Shown one piece after another: positions 1 to 7,096 of a DNA stretch of 18,854 nucleotides; within the stretch, counting starts at the first letter, position 1; the number at the start of each line of letters is the position of its first letter. Where the stretch lies: assembly GCA_913056425.1 (NCBI GenBank), contig CAJXLR010000007.1:1-18854 (forward strand), in the 5' to 3' direction. Under the pieces are notes generated by a model. It saw nothing but the letters and a program-made list of their open reading frames with translations, was not told where the DNA came from and did not search any database. Source of the DNA: an uncultured Bacteroidota bacterium (GTDB taxonomy: Bacteria; Bacteroidota; Bacteroidia; NS11-12g; UBA9320). A program made the translations under genes and the position numbers.

Positions 1-93
1 GAGCGCATTAAAAATACAACGAGCGAATCACTCCCCTTAAAAGGACAAGTGGAAGGAAGGATTGAAATGAATCCACCGATGAAAGTAAAATGA
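1..93 (+). CDS. C-terminal end of an upstream gene, probably a 5'-nucleotidase C-terminal-domain protein (partial)
   Basis: Frame 1 is open from the first base and ends at TGA 91-93, giving 30 residues that finish with the segment VEGRIEMNPPMKVK. The stop overlaps the ATG of the next gene (ATGA at 90-93), so the two are translationally coupled and in one operon. The identity is an inference from context: in Flavobacteriia a separate 5'-nucleotidase C-terminal-domain protein commonly lies directly before a metallophosphoesterase like the next gene, so that the two halves of a classical 5'-nucleotidase are made as two proteins. The tail itself carries no diagnostic motif. Confidence 0.5.
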   Translation, partial: ERIKNTTSESLPLKGQVEGRIEMNPPMKVK

Positions 94-1001
94 ACAGGAA
101 AGAGTTTATATCATCAAGTGTAAAAGCCGGTATTGGATTGGCACTAACTACGAGTCCTCTTATCTCTGTTGGTCAAAACCGGTCTCGATTAACTGTAATG
201 TTCACTAATGATTGGCATAGCCGAGTTGATCCTTTCCCACTAGATGGTGGCAAGTACGAAGGATTAGGGGGCGCTTCTAAACGAGCTGCACTGATTAAGA
301 CCATCCGCGAAAAGAACAAGCACAATTTGCTTTTGGATTCGGGTGATATTTTTCAGGGAACTCCATATTTTAATTTTTACGGAGGTGAACTGGAGTTTAA
401 ACTCATGTCGGCCATGCAATATGATGCAGCGACTTTAGGAAACCATGATTTCGATGCAGGTGTAGATGGATTATTAAAACAGTTGCCGCATGCGAGCTTT
501 CCATTTATCAATTGCAACTATGATTTCGATGGAACGGAACTAGAGGGAAAAATAGAACCCTATCGCATTTTCAAAAAAGGGGGTACGCGAATCGGAGTAT
601 TGGGCGTAGGGATCGAATTAGAAGGCTTGGTTGCTCCAAAACTATATGGAGACATTCAGTATAATGATCCAATTGCACGTGCGAATCAAGTTGCGGAAGA
701 GCTTAAAACGAAGAAAAAATGCGATTTGGTTATATGTTTATCGCATTTAGGCTTTGAGTATCAAAGCGATAAGGTTGATGACATAACGTTAGCGAAACAT
801 TCGAAGCACATCGACTTAATACTCGGAGGGCATACACACACGTTTTTAGACCGCCCCAAAGAGGTTATCAACAATCAAGGGCAAGTTGTTAACATCTTAC
901 AAACAGGTTGGGCGGGGATAAATTTGGGAAAAATTGATTATGAACGAGATAGCATTATGAGCGCTCAAAATAACTCGTCCTGCTTGTTAAAAATTTCTTA
1001 A
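90..1001 (+). CDS. Exported calcineurin-like metallophosphoesterase (5'-nucleotidase/UshA catalytic-domain family)
   Basis: This is a 303-residue two-metal phosphoesterase probably acting outside the cytoplasm on nucleotides or other phosphate esters. The metal-ligand motifs are in family order: D41-x-H43 (in TNDWHS), GD at 85-86 (SGDIFQG), GNHD at 117-120, SH at 218-219 and GGHTH at 246-250. The N-terminus (NRKEFI, then a hydrophobic stretch at about residues 13-28) resembles a twin-arginine signal, but the second arginine is Lys, so export by Tat or Sec is open. The protein has only the catalytic domain; the substrate-specificity domain of UshA-like enzymes is absent and may be supplied by the preceding, overlapping gene. 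The ATG at 90 is favoured by the ATGA overlap and by the signal sequence that follows. The exact substrate cannot be read from the sequence. Confidence 0.87.
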   Translation: MNRKEFISSSVKAGIGLALTTSPLISVGQNRSRLTVMFTNDWHSRVDPFPLDGGKYEGLGGASKRAALIKTIREKNKHNLLLDSGDIFQGTPYFNFYGGELEFKLMSAMQYDAATLGNHDFDAGVDGLLKQLPHASFPFINCNYDFDGTELEGKIEPYRIFKKGGTRIGVLGVGIELEGLVAPKLYGDIQYNDPIARANQVAEELKTKKKCDLVICLSHLGFEYQSDKVDDITLAKHSKHIDLILGGHTHTFLDRPKEVINNQGQVVNILQTGWAGINLGKIDYERDSIMSAQNNSSCLLKIS

Positions 1002-1072
1002 AACACAAGCACTCAAACATTTTTTTTCTCAATTTTTTTTAGACAATTTTACCCACGATTTGTAGGAATAGG

Positions 1073-1082
1073 TGTCGCGACA
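1073..1082. repeat. 10-bp perfect palindrome upstream of dnaA
   Basis: TGTCGCGACA reads identically on both strands and lies 41 bp before the dnaA ATG. The 122-bp gap between the phosphoesterase and dnaA otherwise holds two runs of eight T (1020-1027 and 1033-1040) without a convincing hairpin, and no exact TAnnTTTG promoter box. The palindrome could be a regulator site or chance. Confidence 0.35.
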
Positions 1083-1123
1083 ATACCGCCAAATCGTTAA
1101 CTGACTTATAACTAAAAACTTAT

Positions 1124-2566
1124 ATGACTGTAGAACACGAAAAGGTATGGAAGAACTGTTTGTCCTTAATAAAGGACAACGTTAACCCACAGAGTTTCAA
1201 GACGTGGTTTGAACCAATCAAACCCTTGAAAGTGGAAGACAAGGTTCTTACCATCCAGGTTCCCAGTCAGTTTTTCTACGAGTGGCTTGAAGAGCATTAT
1301 GTAACGCTCTTAAAGAAGGCATTGGATCGTGAGTTGGGAGCTGGATCGAAACTGGAATACAGTATTATAGTAGACAACAGCAGCTCAAGCGCTCGCAACC
1401 CTCATGCGTATACTATTAACATGCCAACGAAGAATGCTGGCTACAATAACAAGAATGAGGTAGGCATTCCTTTAAATGTAAACGCCAACATCCACAACCC
1501 GTTTATTATTCCTGGGTTGAAGAAAATAAACATAGACAGCCAACTTAATCCAAACTACACCTTTGACAACTTTATCGAGGGAGACTGCAATCGTCTTGCA
1601 AGATCTGCGGGTTTCGCCGTAGCCAACAAACCAGGAGGCACTGCATTTAACCCATTAATGATATTCAGTTCAGTAGGGCTGGGGAAGACTCACTTAGTAC
1701 ATGCCATTGGCAACCGAATTAAAGAAGTATCTCCGAACAAATCTGTACTGTTTGTATCCTCAGAGAAGTTTGTTAACCAATACGTAGACTCGTGTAAGAA
1801 CGGGAACAATAACGACTTCCTTAACTTCTATCAGTTACTGGATGTACTAATTGTAGACGACGTACAATTCTTCGCCAAGAAGGAAAAAACTCAAGAAATT
1901 TTCTTCCAGATTTTCAACCACTTGCACCAAAATGGCAAGCAGATAATTCTTACGTCTGATCGCGCTCCTCGTGATTTAAAAGACGTGGATGAGCGTCTGT
2001 TGTCTCGATTCAAGTGGGGACTATCTGCTGATTTGCAGGTACCGGATTTGGAAACACGTATCGCTATTCTTGAACACAAGATGTATCAAGACGGTATTAA
2101 ACTTAATGCCGAAGTTGTTGAATACGTAGCGCACAATATCGACTCGAACATACGAGAACTTGAAGGTGCATTGATTTCATTATTGGCTCAGGCATCATTG
2201 AATCGCAAGGACATCGACTTAGACCTTGCCAAGAAAATGGTGAAGAACTTTGTCAAGAACGCTTCACGCGAAATTTCTATCGAATACATCCAGAAATTGG
2301 TTTCCGATTTCTACTCACTGTCAATTGATCAACTCAAATCGAAAACTCGAAAAAGAGAAATTGTACAGGCACGTCAGATTTCGATGTATTTCGCGAAACA
2401 ACTTACCAAAGCGCCTCTCAAGAAAATTGGAATGCACTTCGGTGGTCGAGATCACTCAACTGTAATTCACGCTTGTCAGACCGTAAGTGACCTTATGGAC
2501 ACCGATAGAAAATTCAAGAGTGATGTAGAAGAAATTTCTAAGCGAATTAAGATCAATACATTCTAA
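1124..2566 (+). CDS. dnaA: Chromosomal replication initiator protein DnaA
   Basis: DnaA is the AAA+ ATPase that binds DnaA boxes and opens the origin. The 480 residues show the four-domain layout: domain I at about 1-83, a variable Asn/Ser-rich linker at about 84-140, the AAA+ domain at about 145-375 and a DNA-binding domain IV at about 380-480. Visible motifs are Walker A VGLGKTHL (184-191), Walker B LIVDDVQF (242-249), sensor 1 LTSDR (276-280), the box VII arginine in ERLLSRF (290-296), sensor 2 NIRELEG (342-348) and the DnaA signature GGRDHSTVIHA (440-450). One oddity: the P-loop normally begins GGVGLGKT, but here it is SSVGLGKT (182-189), so the first glycine of GxxxxGKT is Ser. The start is the ATG before TVEHEKVWKNCL, which matches the usual DnaA N-terminus. 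The gene stands alone and is followed by a strong terminator. Confidence 0.97.
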   Translation: MTVEHEKVWKNCLSLIKDNVNPQSFKTWFEPIKPLKVEDKVLTIQVPSQFFYEWLEEHYVTLLKKALDRELGAGSKLEYSIIVDNSSSSARNPHAYTINMPTKNAGYNNKNEVGIPLNVNANIHNPFIIPGLKKINIDSQLNPNYTFDNFIEGDCNRLARSAGFAVANKPGGTAFNPLMIFSSVGLGKTHLVHAIGNRIKEVSPNKSVLFVSSEKFVNQYVDSCKNGNNNDFLNFYQLLDVLIVDDVQFFAKKEKTQEIFFQIFNHLHQNGKQIILTSDRAPRDLKDVDERLLSRFKWGLSADLQVPDLETRIAILEHKMYQDGIKLNAEVVEYVAHNIDSNIRELEGALISLLAQASLNRKDIDLDLAKKMVKNFVKNASREISIEYIQKLVSDFYSLSIDQLKSKTRKREIVQARQISMYFAKQLTKAPLKKIGMHFGGRDHSTVIHACQTVSDLMDTDRKFKSDVEEISKRIKINTF

Positions 2567-2589
2567 TCAAGTCGCATTTGATTTAATGT

Positions 2590-2617
2590 AAAACCCGCTC
2601 TTTTGAGCGGGTTTTTT
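2590..2617 (+). terminator. Rho-independent terminator of dnaA
   Basis: The stem AAACCCGCTC (2591-2600), a TTTT loop and GAGCGGGTTT (2605-2614) form a perfect hairpin, extended by A2590/T2615 and followed by a T run to 2617. It begins 24 bp after the dnaA stop. Confidence 0.93.
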
Positions 2618-2646
2618 ATTGATTACATTTTCGTAACATCCGGTCG

Positions 2647-2739
2647 ATGTATCGCCTTAAATTCGGTTTAAAATGGATAGAATATCTCGCTAAAGACAAA
2701 AGCACAACATCGCATGTTATAACACCGTGTTTACCTTAA
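2647..2739 (+). other. Short ORF (30 codons), possible remnant of a methyltransferase gene
   Basis: ATG 2647 to TAA 2737-2739 encodes a 30-residue peptide starting MYRLKFGLKWIEYLAKDKS. From memory, this start, together with a later V-x-T-P pattern, loosely resembles the N-terminus of a Bacteroidota class I SAM-dependent methyltransferase family with an HGVHSPFVF motif near residue 25. The resemblance is imperfect and the ORF stops at once, so it is either a decayed 5' end or chance. A near-consensus promoter box (TACATTTT, 2623-2630) precedes it. Confidence 0.2.
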
Positions 2740-2749
2740 AGTGAGGTGG

Positions 2750-2774
2750 TTATCAACACCCCATCTAATCCACA
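2750..2774 (+). promoter_or_regulatory. Two near-consensus DnaA boxes in the dnaA-secDF gap
   Basis: TTATCAACA (2750-2758) and TAATCCACA (2766-2774) each differ by one base from the DnaA box TTATCCACA. They point the same way and start 16 bp apart. An A-rich tract (2791-2802) follows. Together they could be part of a replication origin or a DnaA autoregulatory site. The same stretch, 2618-2796, otherwise holds only the doubtful short ORF at 2647. Confidence 0.35.
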
Positions 2775-2796
2775 TTCCAACAAAATCCAGTAAAAT

Positions 2797-2829
2797 AAAA
2801 AAGGCGCTCATTAGTTGAGCGCCTTTTTT
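2797..2829. terminator. Bidirectional Rho-independent terminator (mainly for secDF)
   Basis: GGCGCTCA (2803-2810), loop TTAGT and TGAGCGCC (2816-2823) form an 8-bp GC-rich stem flanked by AAAAAA (2797-2802) and TTTTTT (2824-2829). It can therefore stop transcription from either side. It lies 15 bp past the secDF stop on the minus strand and would also stop read-through from the dnaA side. Confidence 0.92.
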
Positions 2830-2844
2830 CGAATGGTTAAATCC

Positions 2845-5800
2845 TTATTGATTCTTCTTTTTTGTGAAGTCAACTACGATTGGAGTTGCAATACAGATTG
2901 AAGAATATGTTCCAACCGCCACACCAACTAGTAGAGCGAATGTAAATCCTTTCAGTCCTTCTCCTCCAAACAAGAACAAAATCAAGACTACCAATAACGT
3001 AGTCAGTGACGTAACTAATGTTCTACTCAACGTTTGATTAATCGCATCGTTGATTACACCCGCGGTGTTTGATTCGTATTTGTGTAGTCCCAGGAATTCA
3101 CGTACACGGTCGAATACAACCACTGTATCGTTAATCGAATAACCAACTACCGTTAAGATGGCTGCTATGAACGCTTGATCCACACTCAACTGGAAGTCAA
3201 CAATCATTGGCATGATTGAGTAGATTGAGAATACGATGAGTACGTCGTGGAATAGAGCAACAGTTGCGCCTAGACCATAACCCCACTTTCTGAATCGCGA
3301 AACGATGTAGATGAACATACCTATTAGGGCAAGAATAATTGCCAAGGTAGAATCTGTCTTAATGTCTTCTGCGATTGTTGGACCTACTTTGGACTCCGAC
3401 AGAATATCATCTTCCGTTACACCAAACTTCGCTAGTCCTCCAATGATAGTGTCTTTCACAGTGACGTGAGCCAAACTATCTTTACTATCGATAAGAACGG
3501 TAGTTGTAACTTGGTAATCCCCTTGCTCTCCGTAGGTCTTAACTTCCACGTTGTCTTGAAGCGCTTTAGTGAGTTCTTCTTTGATAGACTCAGTGCCCTC
3601 CGCATTATCCACGTTTATTACATATGACCAACCACCTTTGAAGTCAACACCAAGGTTAACACCATTGGTTAGCATCGATGCTAAACCAGCTAAAATGATT
3701 ACACCACTTACGATGTAGAACTTCTTACGGTTACCGATGAAGTTATAGCTAAACTTAGAAAGTAGATTCTTGCTCATTCCGGTAGTGAATGGAATTTCAC
3801 GACCTTGTTTGATGTCGTTTTCAACGAATAGACGCGTCAACAAAATTGACGTGAACAACGAAGAAAGAATACCAATTAAAAGGATAATACCGAAACCGGC
3901 AACCGGTCCTTTACCCAATACCATCAGAATAATTGCTGCAATGAGCGTTGTCACGTTCGCATCCACAATAGATGACAACGCAGCTTTATAACCTTGTCTT
4001 ACCGCCAGCTTAAATCCTTTGCCAGACGTTAGCTCCTCTTTAACACGCTCAAAAATCAGCACGTTTGCATCTACAGCCATACCAATGGTGAGTACCAGAC
4101 CGGCCATACCAGGTAAAGTAAGTGCTGCACCATAACCTGAAAGTACTCCTAAGATGAAGAACAAGTTGGCAAGCAACGCAATAACGGCGTATATACCGGC
4201 TCTACCGTAGTAGAACATCATAAACAATATTACTGCGATGAATCCAACGGCCAGCGAAATCAAACCTGCGTTAATCGCAGCCTGTCCGAGTGTTGGTCCA
4301 ACTACAGTTTGAGAAGCAACACGAGCAGGAACAGATAAACGACCTGCTTTAAGGATGTTGGCTAAATCCTCTGCATCTTCCATTTCGAAGTTTCCTGAGA
4401 TACTTGAACTACCATTAGGAATCTTGCCTTGTACAGTAGGTGCACTATATACACGTCCGTCAAGAACGATTGCTACAGCCTCTTTAGGCGCTTTAGAAGA
4501 CGCGTTTTCAGTAATGATTGCCCATTCTTTCGCTGCAACACGATTCATAATCATGTTTACCTCGTAAGACCCATTCGGGTTCAATGTTGGTCGAGCGTTG
4601 TCGATTACATCTCCATCTAATGCCGGACCGTCATTTCTTCCGCTTCCACGCATTGCGTAAAGCGTATAGAATCCATCTTCAGTTTTATCAAAGCTCCACT
4701 TGAAGACCAAGTTATCTGGGAAAACAGATTTTACTTCATGTGTACTTGTGTCACTCAGGTACTTGTTGAAGAAGTCTATTTCCGACTCGTGAACAAATCC
4801 AACAAAGTTTCGGATGGTTACGTTTCCTTCATTATCACGTGGCAATGCCATACGCGACATAAATGGATACTCAACTTTTTGCTCTGCCTCAGTAAGCTGC
4901 TTGTTATCCGTTGTATCATTGGTTGCTGTGTCTCCAGCAATTTCTTCAGTTGCGTTCGTGTCCTCGGCTGTTTCCAACGTTTGTAGTCCTTCGGTATCAA
5001 AACCTTGTTCAGCAGAATCTCCGATTTCGTCCAATGTTTCTACGTCGAGTGATGCTTCTTCGGTCGAATCAGCAGCAGGTTCATCTATTCGTAGCTCTTC
5101 AGAAACAATCGTACGTGCCTCTTCAAAGAACTTGTATACCTGATCGTTGTTGTATACTTCCCAGAACTCAAGTTGAGCAGAAGATTGAAGTAAGTTGATA
5201 ACACGGTCTGCATCATCAACACCCGGAAGCTCAACTAATATGCGACCGTTGTCAAGTCGCTGTACGTTTGGCTGAGTTACGTTAAACTGATCAATACGAG
5301 TTCGAATTACTTTGTAAGTCTCTCCTACTTTCGCTTTTTCTTCTTTCTTCAACCACGCATAGATATCGTCATTGGTTGAATTGTACTGATTTGGAAGATC
5401 CGCTTTTCTATTTTTTGTGTAGAATATACGGGCCAACCCTTTTTCCGGATTGATTGCCTCATATTCCTTCTTGAAGTAATCTACAAAGCTCCCTTGACCT
5501 TTGTAAACCAATTCTGCACGCTTCATCGCCTCATTGAACTGAGGGTCTTTATCTTCACCTGCTAATCCTCTTACCATGTCTGGAGTAGAAATCTCCAGCG
5601 TTACGTTCATTCCACCTTGCAAGTCAAGACCAAGGTTGATCTCGCGCTTCTTACATTCTTGGTAGGTATAACCAAATACCGGATATACCGCTTCATTCTG
5701 AATGGAATCAATGTGTCTTTTGTATTCTTTGGCGTAACTCGGCGCATCTTCAGAGCCAACTTTTGCAATTACCTCTTCTTTAACACCTTTCTCCACATTG

Positions 5801-5886
5801 TTTGTTACCAATGTGAAAGACAGTTGATAAAGGGAAACCACCGCCAGCAAAATCACCAAAAACTGTACAAATCCTTTGTTCTTCAT
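2845..5886 (-). CDS. secDF: Fused protein translocase subunit SecDF
   Basis: SecDF is the inner-membrane RND-type accessory of the Sec translocon that uses the proton gradient to help pull proteins across. The 1013 residues contain SecD then SecF. SecD: an N-terminal membrane segment (about 7-27), the DLQGG motif (88-92), ELPGVDD (219-225), then membrane segments from about 541, with GMAVDANVLIFER at 602-614. SecF: a membrane segment at about 723-740, GVDFKGG (746-752) and GYSINDTVVVFDRVRE (915-930). The fusion is normal in Bacteroidota. Unusual is an acidic, low-complexity insert at about 268-337, rich in Glu, Asp, Thr and Ala, in the periplasmic P1 region between the LEFWEV segment and MSRMALP. 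The gene is a single transcription unit with its own promoter box (5939-5946) and terminator. The start follows a weak purine stretch (AAGAGA). Confidence 0.97.
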   Translation of the reverse strand: MKNKGFVQFLVILLAVVSLYQLSFTLVTNNVEKGVKEEVIAKVGSEDAPSYAKEYKRHIDSIQNEAVYPVFGYTYQECKKREINLGLDLQGGMNVTLEISTPDMVRGLAGEDKDPQFNEAMKRAELVYKGQGSFVDYFKKEYEAINPEKGLARIFYTKNRKADLPNQYNSTNDDIYAWLKKEEKAKVGETYKVIRTRIDQFNVTQPNVQRLDNGRILVELPGVDDADRVINLLQSSAQLEFWEVYNNDQVYKFFEEARTIVSEELRIDEPAADSTEEASLDVETLDEIGDSAEQGFDTEGLQTLETAEDTNATEEIAGDTATNDTTDNKQLTEAEQKVEYPFMSRMALPRDNEGNVTIRNFVGFVHESEIDFFNKYLSDTSTHEVKSVFPDNLVFKWSFDKTEDGFYTLYAMRGSGRNDGPALDGDVIDNARPTLNPNGSYEVNMIMNRVAAKEWAIITENASSKAPKEAVAIVLDGRVYSAPTVQGKIPNGSSSISGNFEMEDAEDLANILKAGRLSVPARVASQTVVGPTLGQAAINAGLISLAVGFIAVILFMMFYYGRAGIYAVIALLANLFFILGVLSGYGAALTLPGMAGLVLTIGMAVDANVLIFERVKEELTSGKGFKLAVRQGYKAALSSIVDANVTTLIAAIILMVLGKGPVAGFGIILLIGILSSLFTSILLTRLFVENDIKQGREIPFTTGMSKNLLSKFSYNFIGNRKKFYIVSGVIILAGLASMLTNGVNLGVDFKGGWSYVINVDNAEGTESIKEELTKALQDNVEVKTYGEQGDYQVTTTVLIDSKDSLAHVTVKDTIIGGLAKFGVTEDDILSESKVGPTIAEDIKTDSTLAIILALIGMFIYIVSRFRKWGYGLGATVALFHDVLIVFSIYSIMPMIVDFQLSVDQAFIAAILTVVGYSINDTVVVFDRVREFLGLHKYESNTAGVINDAINQTLSRTLVTSLTTLLVVLILFLFGGEGLKGFTFALLVGVAVGTYSSICIATPIVVDFTKKKNQ

Positions 5887-5938
5887 TCTCTTATTTCAAT
5901 AAAATGGGTTCTGTCTCTCCCTGTTTTTCGGAAGTCCG

Positions 5939-5946
5939 CAAAAGTA
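5939..5946 (-). promoter_or_regulatory. secDF promoter, -7 box
   Basis: Read on the minus strand this is TACTTTTG, an exact match to the Bacteroidota -7 consensus TAnnTTTG, in the context TTACTTTTGCGGAC. It would give a leader of about 45 nt before the secDF ATG. No TTTG -33 element is seen at the usual 17-23-bp spacing; a TTTTG lies about 27 bp upstream. Confidence 0.6.
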
Positions 5947-6002
5947 ACTGTTTTTTTTATTCCCGAAAAGCGTCAAAACACCGTATTTCAGTGGCAATCA
6001 GC

Positions 6003-6620
6003 CTAAGACGACAATACACTCGATAAGTGGTTTAAAAGCACGCGAAAACTATTCTCAAAATGCGTATTGTTTACAATGATTAGATCTACATTTTCCTTGT
6101 ATGGAAGCAAGTAATCACGATATGCAGGCAATACGTGTTCGTTCCACTGGTATTCGATCTGCTCTTTTGTCATTCCACGCTCTACCGCATCACGTCTCAT
6201 CCGACGTTTTAGCATAACATCCAAGCTCGCTTCGATGTACAACTTGAGGTCAAATAATTCGTCCAATTTTGAATCGGTGTAAATGAACAAACCCTCTACA
6301 ACAATGATTGGCGCAGGTTTGAACAAAATCGGCTTAGGGAAAATATTAGGATTGTTAAACGTGTACTCTACAATTTCCACGGGATTGCCCTTTTGCAATT
6401 TGCGCACATCGCGCACCAACCGCTTGAAATCTATCCCACTTGGTAAATCAAAGTTCACTTCACCATTAGAGTCCGTTTGCTGCTCGGAAAGAGGTTTGTA
6501 GTAGTGATCCTGAGAAATCACACAGATTTCATGCGGAGCATACGTGTCCTGCAGTCGCTTTATTAGTGTAGTCTTGCCGGATGCACTTCCGCCTGCGATT
6601 CCTATGAGGTAAGGTTTCAT
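6003..6620 (-). CDS. udk: Uridine kinase
   Basis: Uridine kinase phosphorylates uridine and cytidine to UMP and CMP in cytosolic pyrimidine salvage. The 205 residues have the family length and motifs: P-loop GGSASGKT (10-17), the QDHYY segment (37-41), NFDLP (56-60; usually N-Y/F-D-H-P, so His is Leu here), VEGLF (108-112) and the arginine-rich lid RRMRRDAVERG (139-149). The ATG at 6620 is right, because the P-loop begins only ten residues later, as in the family. Upstream lies the divergently transcribed TfoX-like gene; downstream is the secDF promoter, with a gap of 116 bp and no visible terminator, so read-through into secDF is possible. Confidence 0.95.
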   Translation of the reverse strand: MKPYLIGIAGGSASGKTTLIKRLQDTYAPHEICVISQDHYYKPLSEQQTDSNGEVNFDLPSGIDFKRLVRDVRKLQKGNPVEIVEYTFNNPNIFPKPILFKPAPIIVVEGLFIYTDSKLDELFDLKLYIEASLDVMLKRRMRRDAVERGMTKEQIEYQWNEHVLPAYRDYLLPYKENVDLIIVNNTHFENSFRVLLNHLSSVLSS

Positions 6621-6628
6621 TTCAGGGG

Positions 6629-6636
6629 CAAAGAAA
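6629..6636 (-). promoter_or_regulatory. Possible udk promoter, -7 box
   Basis: On the minus strand this is TTTCTTTG, one mismatch from TAnnTTTG, ending eight bases before the udk ATG. The position matches the close promoter-start spacing seen at other genes here, but the match is weaker. Confidence 0.3.
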
Positions 6637-6667
6637 ACGCGAAACAGGCAATAAGAAAATTATCAAC

Positions 6668-6675
6668 TACTTTTG
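6668..6675 (+). promoter_or_regulatory. Promoter -7 box of the TfoX-like gene
   Basis: TACTTTTG is an exact TAnnTTTG match and ends three bases before the GTG start at 6679. A TTG codon at 6673 lies inside this box and so cannot be the translation start if this is the promoter. Confidence 0.5.
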
Positions 6676-6678
6676 GTT

Positions 6679-7017
6679 GTGACCGATTACGAAAAAGCGA
6701 AAACTCAGTTTGTGAAATTGGTGACATCCATCCCCAATCTGAGTATCTCTGAGCACCAAATGCCCTACACCCAAATAGGTTCGGTTATGATGTCGTTTCT
6801 CACACCGGAAGGAGAGTTGTGCTTAAGGTTACCTGACGAAGATGTTCGCTGGTGTAGAAACAGTTACAGAACATCACGTGTAGAGCTCAATGGCAAGCAA
6901 CTAGAAGGATTTGCTCGAATTCCAGCTATCGAACTCTCCAATCAAAAAGACATAAAAATTTTAATGGAGCGAAGCTTCTACCACACCAAGAAGCTTACGA
7001 AACAAAATCACCGATAA
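6679..7017 (+). CDS. Small TfoX/Sxy-like (YjbR/MmcQ-like) hypothetical protein
   Basis: This 112-residue soluble protein has no signal peptide or membrane segment. The patterns MPYTQIGSVMMSF and ELCLRLPDED recall small TfoX N-terminal-domain-like proteins, in which an MPY-x-S/T segment and an ALRLP segment form a compact fold; this is recall of the family and not a search result. Its biochemical role is unknown. The frame is also open from a TTG at 6673, but that codon lies in the -7 box; GTG 6679 is preferred because the family-like N-terminus (TDYEKAKTQF) begins there. The mRNA would be nearly leaderless. The gene is divergent from udk and lies 79 bp before the tetR-family gene, with no clear terminator between. 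Confidence 0.7.
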   Translation: MTDYEKAKTQFVKLVTSIPNLSISEHQMPYTQIGSVMMSFLTPEGELCLRLPDEDVRWCRNSYRTSRVELNGKQLEGFARIPAIELSNQKDIKILMERSFYHTKKLTKQNHR

Positions 7018-7045
7018 ACGATGACGTTAAATCGACAAAAAACTT

Positions 7046-7075
7046 TGGAAACTTTTTAAACTCTTAAAGTTTCCA
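7046..7075. promoter_or_regulatory. Palindromic candidate operator of the efflux operon
   Basis: TGGAAACTTT (7046-7055) and AAAGTTTCCA (7066-7075) are perfect inverted repeats of 10 bp around a 10-bp AT-rich spacer. The palindrome ends three bases before the -7 box and covers where RNA polymerase would contact the -33 region. This is the expected place for a TetR-family repressor to control its own operon. It lacks a T run, so it is unlikely to be a terminator. Confidence 0.65.
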
Positions 7076-7078
7076 CCT

Positions 7079-7086
7079 TAGTTTTG
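7079..7086 (+). promoter_or_regulatory. Efflux operon promoter, -7 box
   Basis: TAGTTTTG matches TAnnTTTG exactly, in the context TTAGTTTTGCGGCC, and ends ten bases before the ATG of the TetR gene, so the leader would be only a few bases long. It sits directly beside the palindrome at 7046-7075. Confidence 0.65.
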
Positions 7087-7096
7087 CGGCCGATTT

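Noticed and set aside
1049..1057. TTACCCACG as a DnaA box upstream of dnaA
   Set aside because: It has two mismatches to TTATCCACA and no second box nearby.
4738..5198. Several overlapping ORFs of 82-109 codons on the plus strand
   Set aside because: They lie antisense to the acidic insert of secDF; biased GAA/GAT/ACT codons remove stops on the other strand. They have no domain pattern.
6673..6675. TTG as start of the TfoX-like gene
   Set aside because: It is inside an exact TAnnTTTG box; GTG 6679 is a better start.
7046..7075. Terminator of the TfoX-like gene
   Set aside because: The hairpin is AT-rich, has no T run after it, and sits directly against a promoter box; an operator explains it better.
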